DNA of 64,000 bases from Occultella gossypii (GTDB taxonomy: Bacteria; Actinomycetota; Actinomycetes; Actinomycetales; Beutenbergiaceae), in assembly GCF_019947135.1 (NCBI RefSeq), contig NZ_JAGSHT010000023.1, positions 62,001-126,000 of the forward strand, in the 5' to 3' direction. Below are positions 33,871-41,927 of this stretch, one piece after another. The notes under the pieces were generated by a model that was not told where the DNA came from, made no database searches, and worked only from the letters and a program-made list of their open reading frames with translations. Numbering within the stretch: position 1 is the first letter of the stretch; each line of letters opens with the position of its first letter. The position numbers and the translations under genes were made by a program.

Positions 33871-33896
33871 CCGCACCCTCGCGGGTCGGCGGCGGG

Positions 33897-34769
33897 TCAG
33901 CGGGTGGCCCGGCTGATGAAGTCGCGCAGCAGGAGGTTCACGAAGACCGGGTCGCGGGCCATCGGGAGGTGGCCGGCGCCGTCGATCTCGACCTGCTCGC
34001 CGCCGGTCAGCTCCGCGACGATCCGGCCCCGCTCCGGCACCTGGCACCGGTCCTCGGACCCGGTGATGACGAGCACCGGGCAGCGGACCGCCGCGCAGGC
34101 GGCGCGGGCCGCGGCCTCGCCGGAGTACCTCGACGGCGGAGCCTCGGAGTCCGCGAGGTTCACCTCCGCCGTCGTCTCCCGAGCCCAGGCGACCATGTCC
34201 TCGACCTGCTTCGTCGAGTGCGGCTCGGGGAAGAGCTGCCCGAAGAAGAACCGCGCGAAGCCGGGCCAGTCCCGGAGCCAGTAGTGCCGGTTCAGCCTGG
34301 CCCAGCCCTCGTCGGTGTCGAGCACGGCGTCGAAGTCGTACCGGACCTTCCACGGGTGCGGCGGCGTCAGCGGCAGGCCGGGGTTGATCGCGACCACGCC
34401 ACGCACCCGCTCCGGGCGTTCGGCGGCCATGACCAGCGCGAGCCCGGCCCCGCTGCAGACCCCGCACAGCACGGCCTCGGCGGCGTCGACCTCGTCGAGC
34501 ACCGCCCACGCGTCCTCGACCATGCGCTCGAACGCGAAGTCGGCAGGGTCCGTCGTCCGGTCCGAGCCGCCGTTGCCGCGCGGGTCCGCCGTCACCACGC
34601 GGAAGAACCGGGCCAGGAACGGCACCTGCGCCTTCCACGCGCGGGCCTGCGTGATCACGTCCGGCATCAGCAGGAAGACCGTCGGCCCACCGGTGCCGAA
34701 GACCTCGAAGTGCGTGCGGACCCCGCGGGCGCCGATGTGGCCGGCGCGGGTCGGCGCGAGCGCGCGCAT
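33897..34769 (-). CDS. Alpha/beta hydrolase with Cys in the nucleophile elbow
   Basis: The 290-residue protein is an alpha/beta-hydrolase. The strand FRVVTADPRGNGGSD and oxyanion region are normal, but the nucleophile elbow reads CGVCSG with Cys105 in place of Ser; the acid is likely Asp in ITGSEDRCQVPE and the base His in GAGHLPMARDPVFVN. It is paralogous to the hydrolase half of the neighbouring fusion: both share WKAQVP-LAR-FRV, EGWA-N--YWL and PEPHSTK--EDMV-WA patterns. Cys nucleophiles occur in dienelactone-hydrolase-like enzymes. The ATG at 34769 overlaps the fusion gene's stop by one base. The role is probably in the same pathway as its neighbours; the substrate is unknown. Confidence 0.82.
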   Translation of the reverse strand: MRALAPTRAGHIGARGVRTHFEVFGTGGPTVFLLMPDVITQARAWKAQVPFLARFFRVVTADPRGNGGSDRTTDPADFAFERMVEDAWAVLDEVDAAEAVLCGVCSGAGLALVMAAERPERVRGVVAINPGLPLTPPHPWKVRYDFDAVLDTDEGWARLNRHYWLRDWPGFARFFFGQLFPEPHSTKQVEDMVAWARETTAEVNLADSEAPPSRYSGEAAARAACAAVRCPVLVITGSEDRCQVPERGRIVAELTGGEQVEIDGAGHLPMARDPVFVNLLLRDFISRATR

Positions 34770-37180
34770 CAGAGCAGTTCCGCCAGCATCGCCGCGGCCC
34801 GTGCGGCGCCGTCGGTCTCCACCGGGAGCGCCGTCGAGGCAGCCGACCCCGACGCGAGCTCGGTGGCCATGGCCGCGGCGAGCGCGTCCGGGTCGGACGC
34901 CTCGGCGTACTCGACGCACCGGCCCGCCCCGTACCGCTCGAGCCGGTGCCGCACGTGCACGTTCTGCTCGAAGTGGTGCTGCAGCGGGACGTACAGGAAC
35001 GGCCGGCCGGCCGCGGCGAGCTCCATGGACGTGGTCAGCCCGCCCTGGACCACGGCCAGGTCGCACGCGCCCAGGTGCCGGTACAGGTCCGGCACGTACC
35101 CGCGATAGGTGACGCCCCGCCGTCGGGGCAGTTCGTCGGGATCGATCCGCGGACCGGTGACGACGAGGACGTGCAGGCCGTCGACGGCCCGGCGCGCCGC
35201 CGGCACGGCGTCCAGGACACGGCGCAGCAGCGAGGTGCCGACCCCGGAGCCGCCGACGGTGACCACGCAGAGCCGGTCGTCGGCGCCGAGGCCGAGCCTG
35301 CGCCGCAGCGCCTCGCGCTCGGCGTCGGTGGGTGGCACGAAGCCGGTCACGTACCCGGCGAAGTCGAAGTTCGCCTCGGTCCACTCGCGGATGCCGGGCA
35401 GCCCGGGCCCGAACGTCAGGTCCACGACGTCGTCGGGGTTGCCCACGAAGATCGAGCGGTCCCGGACCCGCCGGTAGCGCGCCCGCTGCTCGATCATCTC
35501 CGCGTTGTAGTCGGCTGTGAGGGCCTGCTCGGGCTCGCCGCCGTCGGGCATCGGCACCCACCCGACGAAGTCGGTCATCCACGCGAACGAGAACCGCTTG
35601 AGCTCGGGGTTCTCGTGCAGGAAGTAGTCGACGTCCCACGCCTCGTCGCCGATGACGAGGTCGTAGTTTCCGTCCGCGACGACGTCGGCGAAGACCATGA
35701 AGTTGTTGATCAGGATCTCGTCCATCCGGCGGATCGCCTGGAACGCGTGCAGGTCGTGTTCGGCGCAGGCGTCCTCGAAGTGGGCCGACTCGTTCGCCAG
35801 CCACGCCGACGCGGGGTGGACACGCTCGCCGGCGTCGGCGAGCACCCGGGTCACGGGGTGCTGGGTGAGCCAGTCGATCTGGAGGTCCGGGTGGTGGGTG
35901 CGCAGTTCCTGGGCGACGGCGAGGTCCCGCCGGGCGTGGCCGAGGCCGATCGGTGAGGACAGGTACAGGGCGCGGCGGGGGCGCCGCTGCGCGCGCGTCC
36001 AGGTCCGACGGCGGGGCTGCGGGGTCCATCGCGCGTCCGGTCCGTCCGGGGTGCTCGAGGCGGCGGGCGCGGCCTGGCCGGGTCGGGTGGGGGCGCTGAC
36101 GGTGTCCATCGCGAACTCCTTGATGAGGAGGTTGGTGCGGACCGGGTCCCTCGCTGGCAGGCCGTGCCCGCCGCCGTGGACCAGGACGAGTTCGCCGCCG
36201 CATAGGTCGGCGAGCCGGATCCCGATGGCCGCGGGCCGCACCGCGTCCTCGAGCCCGTGCACCACGAGCACGGGGCAGCGCACCTGCTCGCACAGCGGCT
36301 CGAGCGGGGTCCGGATGGCGCCCTCCAGGCCGAGACGGCCGGCCGTCGTGTCCGCGAGCGTCTGCGGGCTGATCTGGTGCGCCCACCGGACCACGTCCTC
36401 GATCGGCTTCGTGGAGTGGGGCTCGGTGTACATCCTCCGGGCGAAGAAGTCGACGTAGTCGTCGTACCCGCCGCCGAGCCAGTAGTCCTTGTTGTACTTG
36501 GCCCAGCCCTCGGTGGTGTCGAGGTGGCCGTCCCAGGCGTACTTCTCCCGTTCGGGCGCCGCGACGGCCAACCCACAGGACGGCGCGATGGCCACGAGCG
36601 CCTGCACCCGCTCCGGGTGGCGCGCCGCCAGGTGGACCGCCCAGGCCGCGCCGCAGGAGTAGCCGACGACGACGGCCCGGTCGGTGCCGGTCGCGTCCAG
36701 CACGGCGGCCCCGTCCGCCGCGTACTGCTCGTCGGTGTAGGCGGGCGCCCCCTCGGGCCGCCCGGCCGCGCCGCTACCCCGACCGTCGAAGGTGATGACC
36801 CGGAAGTACCTCGCCAGGTAGGGCACCTGCGCCTTCCAGAACCGGGACGGCACCAGGGACCAGGTCGGCAGCAGCAGGATGGTCGTCGCCCCCGAGCCGG
36901 ACACGGCGTACGGGATCCGCACGCCGTCGCGCACGGTGACGCCGGTGGCGTCGGGGGCACGGGCGGGCCGGGGCTCGTCGTCCTGGACCGGCGGCCCGCT
37001 CGCGGGGGCCGGCTCGGTGTCCGCAGCGACGGCCGCCGGAGGGATGGACGCTCCGGCGGTGTGCGCGACCCGCTCCTCGGCGGCGTGAGTGAACCGGAGG
37101 ACCCTGGCTCGCGTCGGGCTGCCTCGCCCGACCACGGGACGTCCCGTCATGTCCGCAGTGTCCTCCGGTTCGGTACGCAT
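34769..37180 (-). CDS. Alpha/beta hydrolase fused to GT-B glycosyltransferase
   Basis: The 803-residue protein joins two enzymes. After a disordered N-terminus (1-80) comes an alpha/beta hydrolase (about 81-360) with nucleophile Ser175 in VVGYSCGAAW, Asp in VHGLEDAV near 312 and His339 in HGGGHGLPARDP. A linker rich in Pro/Arg follows (361-402), then a GT-B fold glycosyltransferase (403-803) of the MGT/MurG-like type: RALYLSSPIGLGHARRDLAVA at its start, GDEAWDVDYFLHENP, VVTVGGSGVGTSLL, and the nucleotide-sugar site VVQGGLTTSMELAAAGRPFLYVPL. It may build and trim, or acylate and glycosylate, one small molecule. Start ATG 37180 with GGGTGG upstream. No frameshift at the junction. Confidence 0.85.
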   Translation of the reverse strand: MRTEPEDTADMTGRPVVGRGSPTRARVLRFTHAAEERVAHTAGASIPPAAVAADTEPAPASGPPVQDDEPRPARAPDATGVTVRDGVRIPYAVSGSGATTILLLPTWSLVPSRFWKAQVPYLARYFRVITFDGRGSGAAGRPEGAPAYTDEQYAADGAAVLDATGTDRAVVVGYSCGAAWAVHLAARHPERVQALVAIAPSCGLAVAAPEREKYAWDGHLDTTEGWAKYNKDYWLGGGYDDYVDFFARRMYTEPHSTKPIEDVVRWAHQISPQTLADTTAGRLGLEGAIRTPLEPLCEQVRCPVLVVHGLEDAVRPAAIGIRLADLCGGELVLVHGGGHGLPARDPVRTNLLIKEFAMDTVSAPTRPGQAAPAASSTPDGPDARWTPQPRRRTWTRAQRRPRRALYLSSPIGLGHARRDLAVAQELRTHHPDLQIDWLTQHPVTRVLADAGERVHPASAWLANESAHFEDACAEHDLHAFQAIRRMDEILINNFMVFADVVADGNYDLVIGDEAWDVDYFLHENPELKRFSFAWMTDFVGWVPMPDGGEPEQALTADYNAEMIEQRARYRRVRDRSIFVGNPDDVVDLTFGPGLPGIREWTEANFDFAGYVTGFVPPTDAEREALRRRLGLGADDRLCVVTVGGSGVGTSLLRRVLDAVPAARRAVDGLHVLVVTGPRIDPDELPRRRGVTYRGYVPDLYRHLGACDLAVVQGGLTTSMELAAAGRPFLYVPLQHHFEQNVHVRHRLERYGAGRCVEYAEASDPDALAAAMATELASGSAASTALPVETDGAARAAAMLAELL

Positions 37181-37219
37181 TGCCCACCCTTTCCGTAGCG
37201 CCGCCGCCGTCCTCGCCCG

Positions 37220-38344
37220 TCAGGGCCGGATCTCGAGCACCCGGTTGAACGGGGTCTGCGCGACCGACGCGAACCGGGTGAACCCCGCCGCGGTGGCGAC
37301 GTCCCGGATCCGGGCCGGGCCGGCCTGGGTGCCGAGGGCCAGGCCCACGTCCTGCGACAGCGACGCGGGCGTGCACAGCAGCGTGGAGAAGCCGTAGTAC
37401 GCCCGGCCCACCGGGTTCAGGTTGTCCTCGACGTGGTCACCGGCCATCGGCTCGACGACCATCCAGGTCCCGTCCGGGGCCAGCGCCTGCCGGACCTGCT
37501 CGGCCGCCCCGACCGGGTCGCCCATGTCATGCAGGCAGTCGAACATCGTGACCAGGTCGAAGCCCGAACCAGGCAGCGCCTGCGCGGGCGCCACCTGGAA
37601 GTCGACCCGGTCCGCCACGCCGGCCTCCGCGGCCCGGCGGCGGGCGGTGGCGATCGAGGCCTCGTGGTAGTCGGAGCCGACGAACCGCGAGTTGCCGAAC
37701 GCCTGCGCCATCAGCACCGTGGAGGCGCCGTGGCCACACCCGACGTCCGCGACCAGGGCGCCCTCCCGCAGCTTCTCGACCACGCCGTCCAGGGCCGGCA
37801 GCCAGGAGTCGATCAGGTTCGCGTTGTAGCTCGGGCGGAAGAACCGCTCACACCCGACGTGCACGTCGGTGACGTGCTCGTGCCAGCCGTAGCCGGCGCC
37901 GTTGCGGGCCGCGTCGAGGATGTGGTCGACGTCGTGGACGGTGCCGAGGGCGATCTGGAAGAACCCGGGCAGGAACGCCGGGCTGTCCTCGACCGTGAGC
38001 GCGATGGCCTGCTCCGGCGGCAGGGTGTACCGGCCCGACGGCGGGTCGTAGGTGACGTAGGCACCGGCGGCCTGGGCGTTGAGCCACTCGCGGGCGTACG
38101 GCTCCGCCGTACCGGTGCGAGCGGCCAGTTCGGCGGGCGTGGTCGGCCCGTGGGCGGCCAGGTCCTTGTAGTAGCCGAGCTTGTCGCCGAGGACGACGAG
38201 CGCGGCGTTCAGGGTGGCCCCGACCTCGTCGACCGCGCGGAACACGAACGCCATCAGGGCGTCCATGTCGATGGCGGGGGCGGCCGGTTCCGGCGGCGCG
38301 CTGGCGGCCGGCTGGGTGCTCGGTGCGGATGTCTCGGTGCTCAT
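37220..38344 (-). CDS. SAM-dependent methyltransferase with winged-helix N-domain
   Basis: The 374-residue protein resembles the Rv2258c-type class I methyltransferases: an Ala/Pro-rich N-terminus, a winged-helix dimerisation domain (about 30-120, with LGYYKDLAAHGPTTPAELAARTGTAEPYAREWLNA) and a Rossmann methyltransferase domain. SAM motif I is VADVGCGHGAST at residues 198-209, motif II includes FVGSDYHEASI and motif IV-like FDLVTMFDCLHDMGDP. The acceptor is unknown. The ATG at 38344 has GGAGGATCCG directly before it. It is the first gene of a three-gene unit with the hydrolase-glycosyltransferase fusion 39 bases downstream; the divergent LuxR gene probably controls it. Confidence 0.88.
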   Translation of the reverse strand: MSTETSAPSTQPAASAPPEPAAPAIDMDALMAFVFRAVDEVGATLNAALVVLGDKLGYYKDLAAHGPTTPAELAARTGTAEPYAREWLNAQAAGAYVTYDPPSGRYTLPPEQAIALTVEDSPAFLPGFFQIALGTVHDVDHILDAARNGAGYGWHEHVTDVHVGCERFFRPSYNANLIDSWLPALDGVVEKLREGALVADVGCGHGASTVLMAQAFGNSRFVGSDYHEASIATARRRAAEAGVADRVDFQVAPAQALPGSGFDLVTMFDCLHDMGDPVGAAEQVRQALAPDGTWMVVEPMAGDHVEDNLNPVGRAYYGFSTLLCTPASLSQDVGLALGTQAGPARIRDVATAAGFTRFASVAQTPFNRVLEIRP

Positions 38345-38550
38345 CGGATCCTCCGTTGGTTCCTCGGTCACGTGCGGTTGTGGTTCGCGGCTGGGGCCGT
38401 GACTGCGAACGTAGATCCGCCTCGCACCGGCCCGCGTCAGGTGCCCCACCTAGTCCGTGGGGCCCAGACCTCGCCCACCCCCGCGCCGATCGCGAGCGCG
38501 CCCTGTTGATCGCCGCCCATCCGCGTCCCCCGCGCAGCACCAGCGTCAGT

Positions 38551-38589
38551 GGTGTGCTTCCGAGGCACTGGGCGCCTCGGAATCACACC
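38551..38589. promoter_or_regulatory. Large inverted repeat in the divergent promoter region
   Basis: Sixteen-base arms, GGTGTGCTTCCGAGGC and its near-perfect complement (one mismatch), enclose seven bases. It lies 60 bases before the -10 of the LuxR gene and about 200 from the methyltransferase start. It could be an operator or a leader-RNA hairpin. The rest of this 315-base gap shows no gene. Confidence 0.5.
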
Positions 38590-38647
38590 GCTCCCGCGAA
38601 AGTGGCTGCCGGCGTCCCAAGCCGACCCCTGAACCACCGCTGCTCCC

Positions 38648-38653
38648 TAGACT
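38648..38653 (+). promoter_or_regulatory. -10 hexamer for leaderless LuxR transcript
   Basis: TAGACT, six bases (TGACCG), then the GTG start at 38660; no ribosome binding site. Confidence 0.55.
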
Positions 38654-38659
38654 TGACCG

Positions 38660-41380
38660 GTGACCCTCCTCGGCAGGGCGGCCGAGCAGGAGACGGTGTC
38701 CCGCCTCCTGGCCTCGGCGCGCCTCGGCAGCGGCGGGGTGCTGACGATCGTCGGCGAACCGGGCGTCGGCAAGACGGCGCTGCTCACCGAGGCGCTCGCA
38801 AGCCTCCCGCCCGGCGACGTGCGCGTACTGCGGGCGACGCCCGCGGAGGCCGAGGGGAACCTCCCGTTCGCCGCGCTGCACGCCCTGGTGCTGCCGGCGC
38901 TGCCACTCCTCGATGACATCCCGGCCCCGCAGGCAGCGGCCCTCGGAACCGCGCTGAGCCTGCGGCACGGGGGCGGCCCGGACCGGTTCGCGATCGGTGC
39001 CGCGACCCTGAGCCTGCTGAGCCGCTACGCCGAGGACGGGCCCGTGGTCGTGGTGCTCGACGACGTGCAGTGGGCGGACCAGCCCTCCGTCGACGCCTTC
39101 GCCTTCGCAGCGCGCCGGGTGCGCAACGACCCGATCGCGGTCCTGATCGCGGGACGCAGCGCCGAGGTGCCGGAGCCCGTGCGGGGCCTGCCCACGATCG
39201 AACTCGGGGGCCTGTCCCCGGAGGCTGCGGAGCAGTTGCTGGACGAGGCGTTCGGCTCATCGGACGTCCGGCGCGACGCCGACGGTCTGTACCGTTCGAC
39301 GGGCGGCAACCCGCTGGCCCTGCTCGAGCTGGCCGGCGAGCCGGATGCGACCGACGACGTCGGCGCCGGTCTGCCGCGGACCCTGCCCGACCGGCTGCAG
39401 CACACCTTCGCCCGACGTCTGGCGGCGCTCACCCCGGACGAGCGCACCGTCGCGATGGTGGCAGCGATGGCTGGTGACGACCTTCGCCTCACCCGCGCGG
39501 CCTGCGGTCGCCTCGGCGTCGACCCCGCCGAGCTCGACGGTGCCTCCGGGGCCGGCCTGATCGCCGTCGACGGTGGCCGCATGACCTTCCGGCACCCGCT
39601 CCTGCGCGCGGCCGCCTACGGCTCCACGACGCCGGACCTGCGGCGACGGGCGCACCTCGCCCTCGCCGACGAACTCGCCGGTGTGGACGCCGACCGCCAC
39701 GCCTGGCACCTCGCCGCGGCCACGACCCACCTCGACGAGTCCGTCGCCACGCTCCTGGCGGAACTCGGCGGTCGGGCCACCGCGCGGACCGCGTTCACGG
39801 TTGCCTCGACGGCCTTCGAGCGGGCGGCGCGGCTGAGCCCGGACCCCGGCGACAGCCACGACCGGCTCATCGCCTCAGCGCGCGCGGCGTGGGCCGGTGG
39901 CCAGCGCGTTCGGGCCCTGGCCCTGCTGGACGAGGTAGAGCCACCGAGCGGGGAGCCGACCGCGACCGGAACCGAACTGCGGGCCACCATCGCGGTGCGC
40001 TCGGGCTCGGCGCGCGAGGGCCTCGGCCTCCTCGAGCGCGCCGCCGATCTCGCCGATTCCGACCAGCGGGTCCTGATCCTGGCCCAGGCGTGGCACGCCT
40101 GCATGTATCTCGTCGACACCGCCGCCATGCGCCGGATCGACGCGCGGCTCGCCGCTGCCCTGCCGTTCGCGACGGACCCCGTGGCCCGCGCCGTCGGGCT
40201 GGCCGCGTCCGGGACCGCGGGGGTCCTCCTCGGCCGGGACAGTAGGGTCCTGCTCTCCGACGCCGTGTCACAGCTGGCGGACCATGTCGACCCGCTCGCC
40301 CACACGGCCGCACTTCCCTGGCTGCTGCTCGCGCCGCTGTTCCTGCGGGACGCCGACGGCGGCGGCGAGTTGCGTACCCTCGTGGACCGAGTACGTGCCC
40401 GCGTCGGTGTGGGGGCGCTGCCGAACCTGCTCTTCCACGTGGCCCGCGACCAGGCGACCACGAACGCCTGGGACCGGGCGGCGGCCAACTACGACGAGGC
40501 GGCCCGGCTGGCCCGGGAGACCGGCCAGGGCGGCGAGCTGGCGATGTCGCTTGCCGGGCTGGCCTGGCTGGAGGCACGGTCCGGTCGTGCGGCCCAGTGC
40601 CGGGAGCACGCCGCCGACGCGCTGGCGCGCTGCCAGGAGCGGTCGATCCGGTTCGGGGAGATCTGGTGCGAGCTCGCCGTGGGCGAGCTCGCCCTGTCCG
40701 AGGGCAGGTCGGCCGATGCCGCGCACCGGCTCGGTGCCGTCGCGGCGCGGCTCGATGCGGACCAGGTCGGTGACCCCGATCTCCATCCCGGACCGGACCT
40801 GGTCGACGCCCTGCTGCGGACCGGGGACGCCGACGGCGCGGCCGGTACGGCCGCACGGTTCGCCGCCGCCGCCGCCGCGAGCGGCCGGCCCTGGACCCTC
40901 GCGCGGGCCGACCGGGCACTCGGTCTGATCGCCGCCGAGGCGGACTTCGAGACCCACTTCGCCTCCGCGCTGGCGCACCACCGGCACACCCGGGACGACT
41001 TCGAGACGGCGCGGACGCACCTGGCGTACGGGATGCGGCTGCGCCGAGCAGGGCGGCGGGTGGACGCCCGCACGCCCCTGCGGGCCGCGCTGGCTTCGTT
41101 CGACGAGCTGGGCGCACGGATCTGGGCGGCGAACGCCCGGACCGAGCTGGAGGCGACCGGGGAGCACGTGCCGCTGCGCGAGGCGGCCGGCCCCGGCGCC
41201 CTCACCCCCCAGGAGCTCCAGGTGTGCCTCCTGCTCGCCGAGGGCCGGACCACCCGGGAGGCCGCGGCCGCCCTCTTCCTGAGTCCGAAGACGATCGAGT
41301 ACCACCTGCGCAAGGCCTACACGAAGCTCTCGATCCACTCCAGGGACGAACTCGCCGCTGCTCTGCGCGACGCCGGGTGA
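38660..41380 (+). CDS. LAL-type LuxR family regulator (AAA ATPase + HTH)
   Basis: The 906-residue protein is a large ATP-binding LuxR regulator (MalT/LAL class). The N-terminal AAA_16-type ATPase has Walker A GEPGVGKTALL (about residues 32-42) and Walker B VVVVLDDVQWADQPS. The middle is an Ala-rich TPR-like helical array of about 500 residues. The C-terminal LuxR HTH reads LTPQELQVCLLLAEGRTTREAAAALFLSPKTIEYHLRKAY. Such regulators control carbohydrate use or secondary-metabolite clusters; here it is divergent from the methyltransferase/hydrolase/glycosyltransferase genes and is the obvious candidate activator. GTG start with a -10 six bases upstream. It ends just before a 23-base repeat. Confidence 0.92.
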   Translation: MTLLGRAAEQETVSRLLASARLGSGGVLTIVGEPGVGKTALLTEALASLPPGDVRVLRATPAEAEGNLPFAALHALVLPALPLLDDIPAPQAAALGTALSLRHGGGPDRFAIGAATLSLLSRYAEDGPVVVVLDDVQWADQPSVDAFAFAARRVRNDPIAVLIAGRSAEVPEPVRGLPTIELGGLSPEAAEQLLDEAFGSSDVRRDADGLYRSTGGNPLALLELAGEPDATDDVGAGLPRTLPDRLQHTFARRLAALTPDERTVAMVAAMAGDDLRLTRAACGRLGVDPAELDGASGAGLIAVDGGRMTFRHPLLRAAAYGSTTPDLRRRAHLALADELAGVDADRHAWHLAAATTHLDESVATLLAELGGRATARTAFTVASTAFERAARLSPDPGDSHDRLIASARAAWAGGQRVRALALLDEVEPPSGEPTATGTELRATIAVRSGSAREGLGLLERAADLADSDQRVLILAQAWHACMYLVDTAAMRRIDARLAAALPFATDPVARAVGLAASGTAGVLLGRDSRVLLSDAVSQLADHVDPLAHTAALPWLLLAPLFLRDADGGGELRTLVDRVRARVGVGALPNLLFHVARDQATTNAWDRAAANYDEAARLARETGQGGELAMSLAGLAWLEARSGRAAQCREHAADALARCQERSIRFGEIWCELAVGELALSEGRSADAAHRLGAVAARLDADQVGDPDLHPGPDLVDALLRTGDADGAAGTAARFAAAAAASGRPWTLARADRALGLIAAEADFETHFASALAHHRHTRDDFETARTHLAYGMRLRRAGRRVDARTPLRAALASFDELGARIWAANARTELEATGEHVPLREAAGPGALTPQELQVCLLLAEGRTTREAAAALFLSPKTIEYHLRKAYTKLSIHSRDELAAALRDAG

Positions 41381-41397
41381 GGCGCCTCGAAACAGGT

Positions 41398-41478
41398 GGA
41401 TCAAGCCGGGCCGGTCAGACGGATCAGGCCGGGTCGGTCAGGCGGATCAAGCCGGGTCGGTCAGGCGGATCAAGCCGG
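41398..41478. repeat. 23-base tandem repeat, 3.5 copies, at GNAT gene end
   Basis: Units start at 41398, 41421, 41444 and 41467 (last one 12 bases). The consensus GGATCAAGCCGGGTCGGTCA continues with GGC; unit 1 has three changes, unit 2 one. Unit 3 contains the complement of the TGA stop of the GNAT gene and its last codons; units 1-2 repeat this in non-coding DNA. Period 23, so frames shift between copies. Confidence 0.9.
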
Positions 41479-41875
41479 CGGGCGTCGCGCGGAACCCGCA
41501 CGCGTCGAGGTAGAACTCCGCCAGGGGCGGTTCGAAGTCCACGAAGAGCCACTCGCACCCCGCTGCGCGTGCCTCCACGACCGCGCGGTGTACCACCGCG
41601 GTGCCGAGCCCCTGCCGCTGGTGCGTGGGCCGCGTCTTGGTGTCGATCAGAAAGGCATGGTCACCGCCGTCCCAGGCCACGTTGACGAACCCGACGAGCT
41701 GACCGGCCCCGGTTCGAGCCGTCACCCATCCCAGCGAGTGTTCGCGCACCCGATCCCACCACCCGGCCTCGGGTGAGCCGCCGTGTGATCTGGTGAGTTC
41801 GACGAGTTCGTCGTCGGACACCGGTGCCCGCCACTCGATCTGCACGTCCGGGCTCGTCATCAGAGGACTCGACAT
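41447..41875 (-). CDS. GNAT family N-acetyltransferase
   Basis: The 142-residue protein is a compact GNAT enzyme. Key parts are the strand VGFVNVAWDGGDHAFLIDTKTRP, the acetyl-CoA loop HQRQGLGTAVVHRAV (Q/R-x2-G-x-G/A), WLFVDFEPPLAEFYLDACGFR and the final strand. The substrate is unknown. The start is ATG at 41875 or 41860 (both in frame); neither has a strong ribosome binding site. The C-terminus LIRLTDPA and the stop lie in a 23-base tandem repeat, so the gene end may have been altered by repeat slippage. Convergent with the LuxR gene. Confidence 0.82.
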   Translation of the reverse strand: MSSPLMTSPDVQIEWRAPVSDDELVELTRSHGGSPEAGWWDRVREHSLGWVTARTGAGQLVGFVNVAWDGGDHAFLIDTKTRPTHQRQGLGTAVVHRAVVEARAAGCEWLFVDFEPPLAEFYLDACGFRATPAGLIRLTDPA

Positions 41876-41927
41876 CACACCAGCCTGCAGCAACGAGTCC
41901 GGACAACGCGAACCGGGGACCGCCGAG

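Noticed and set aside
33897-36386. A long frame extending the Cys-hydrolase into the fusion gene
   Set aside because: The upstream part has antisense-like composition and overlaps the well-supported glycosyltransferase frame; the ATG at 34769 in TGATG is the coupled start.
41398-41478. 23-base repeat as an attachment site or integron-like element
   Set aside because: No integrase or mobile gene is close and the repeat simply copies the 3' end of the GNAT gene.
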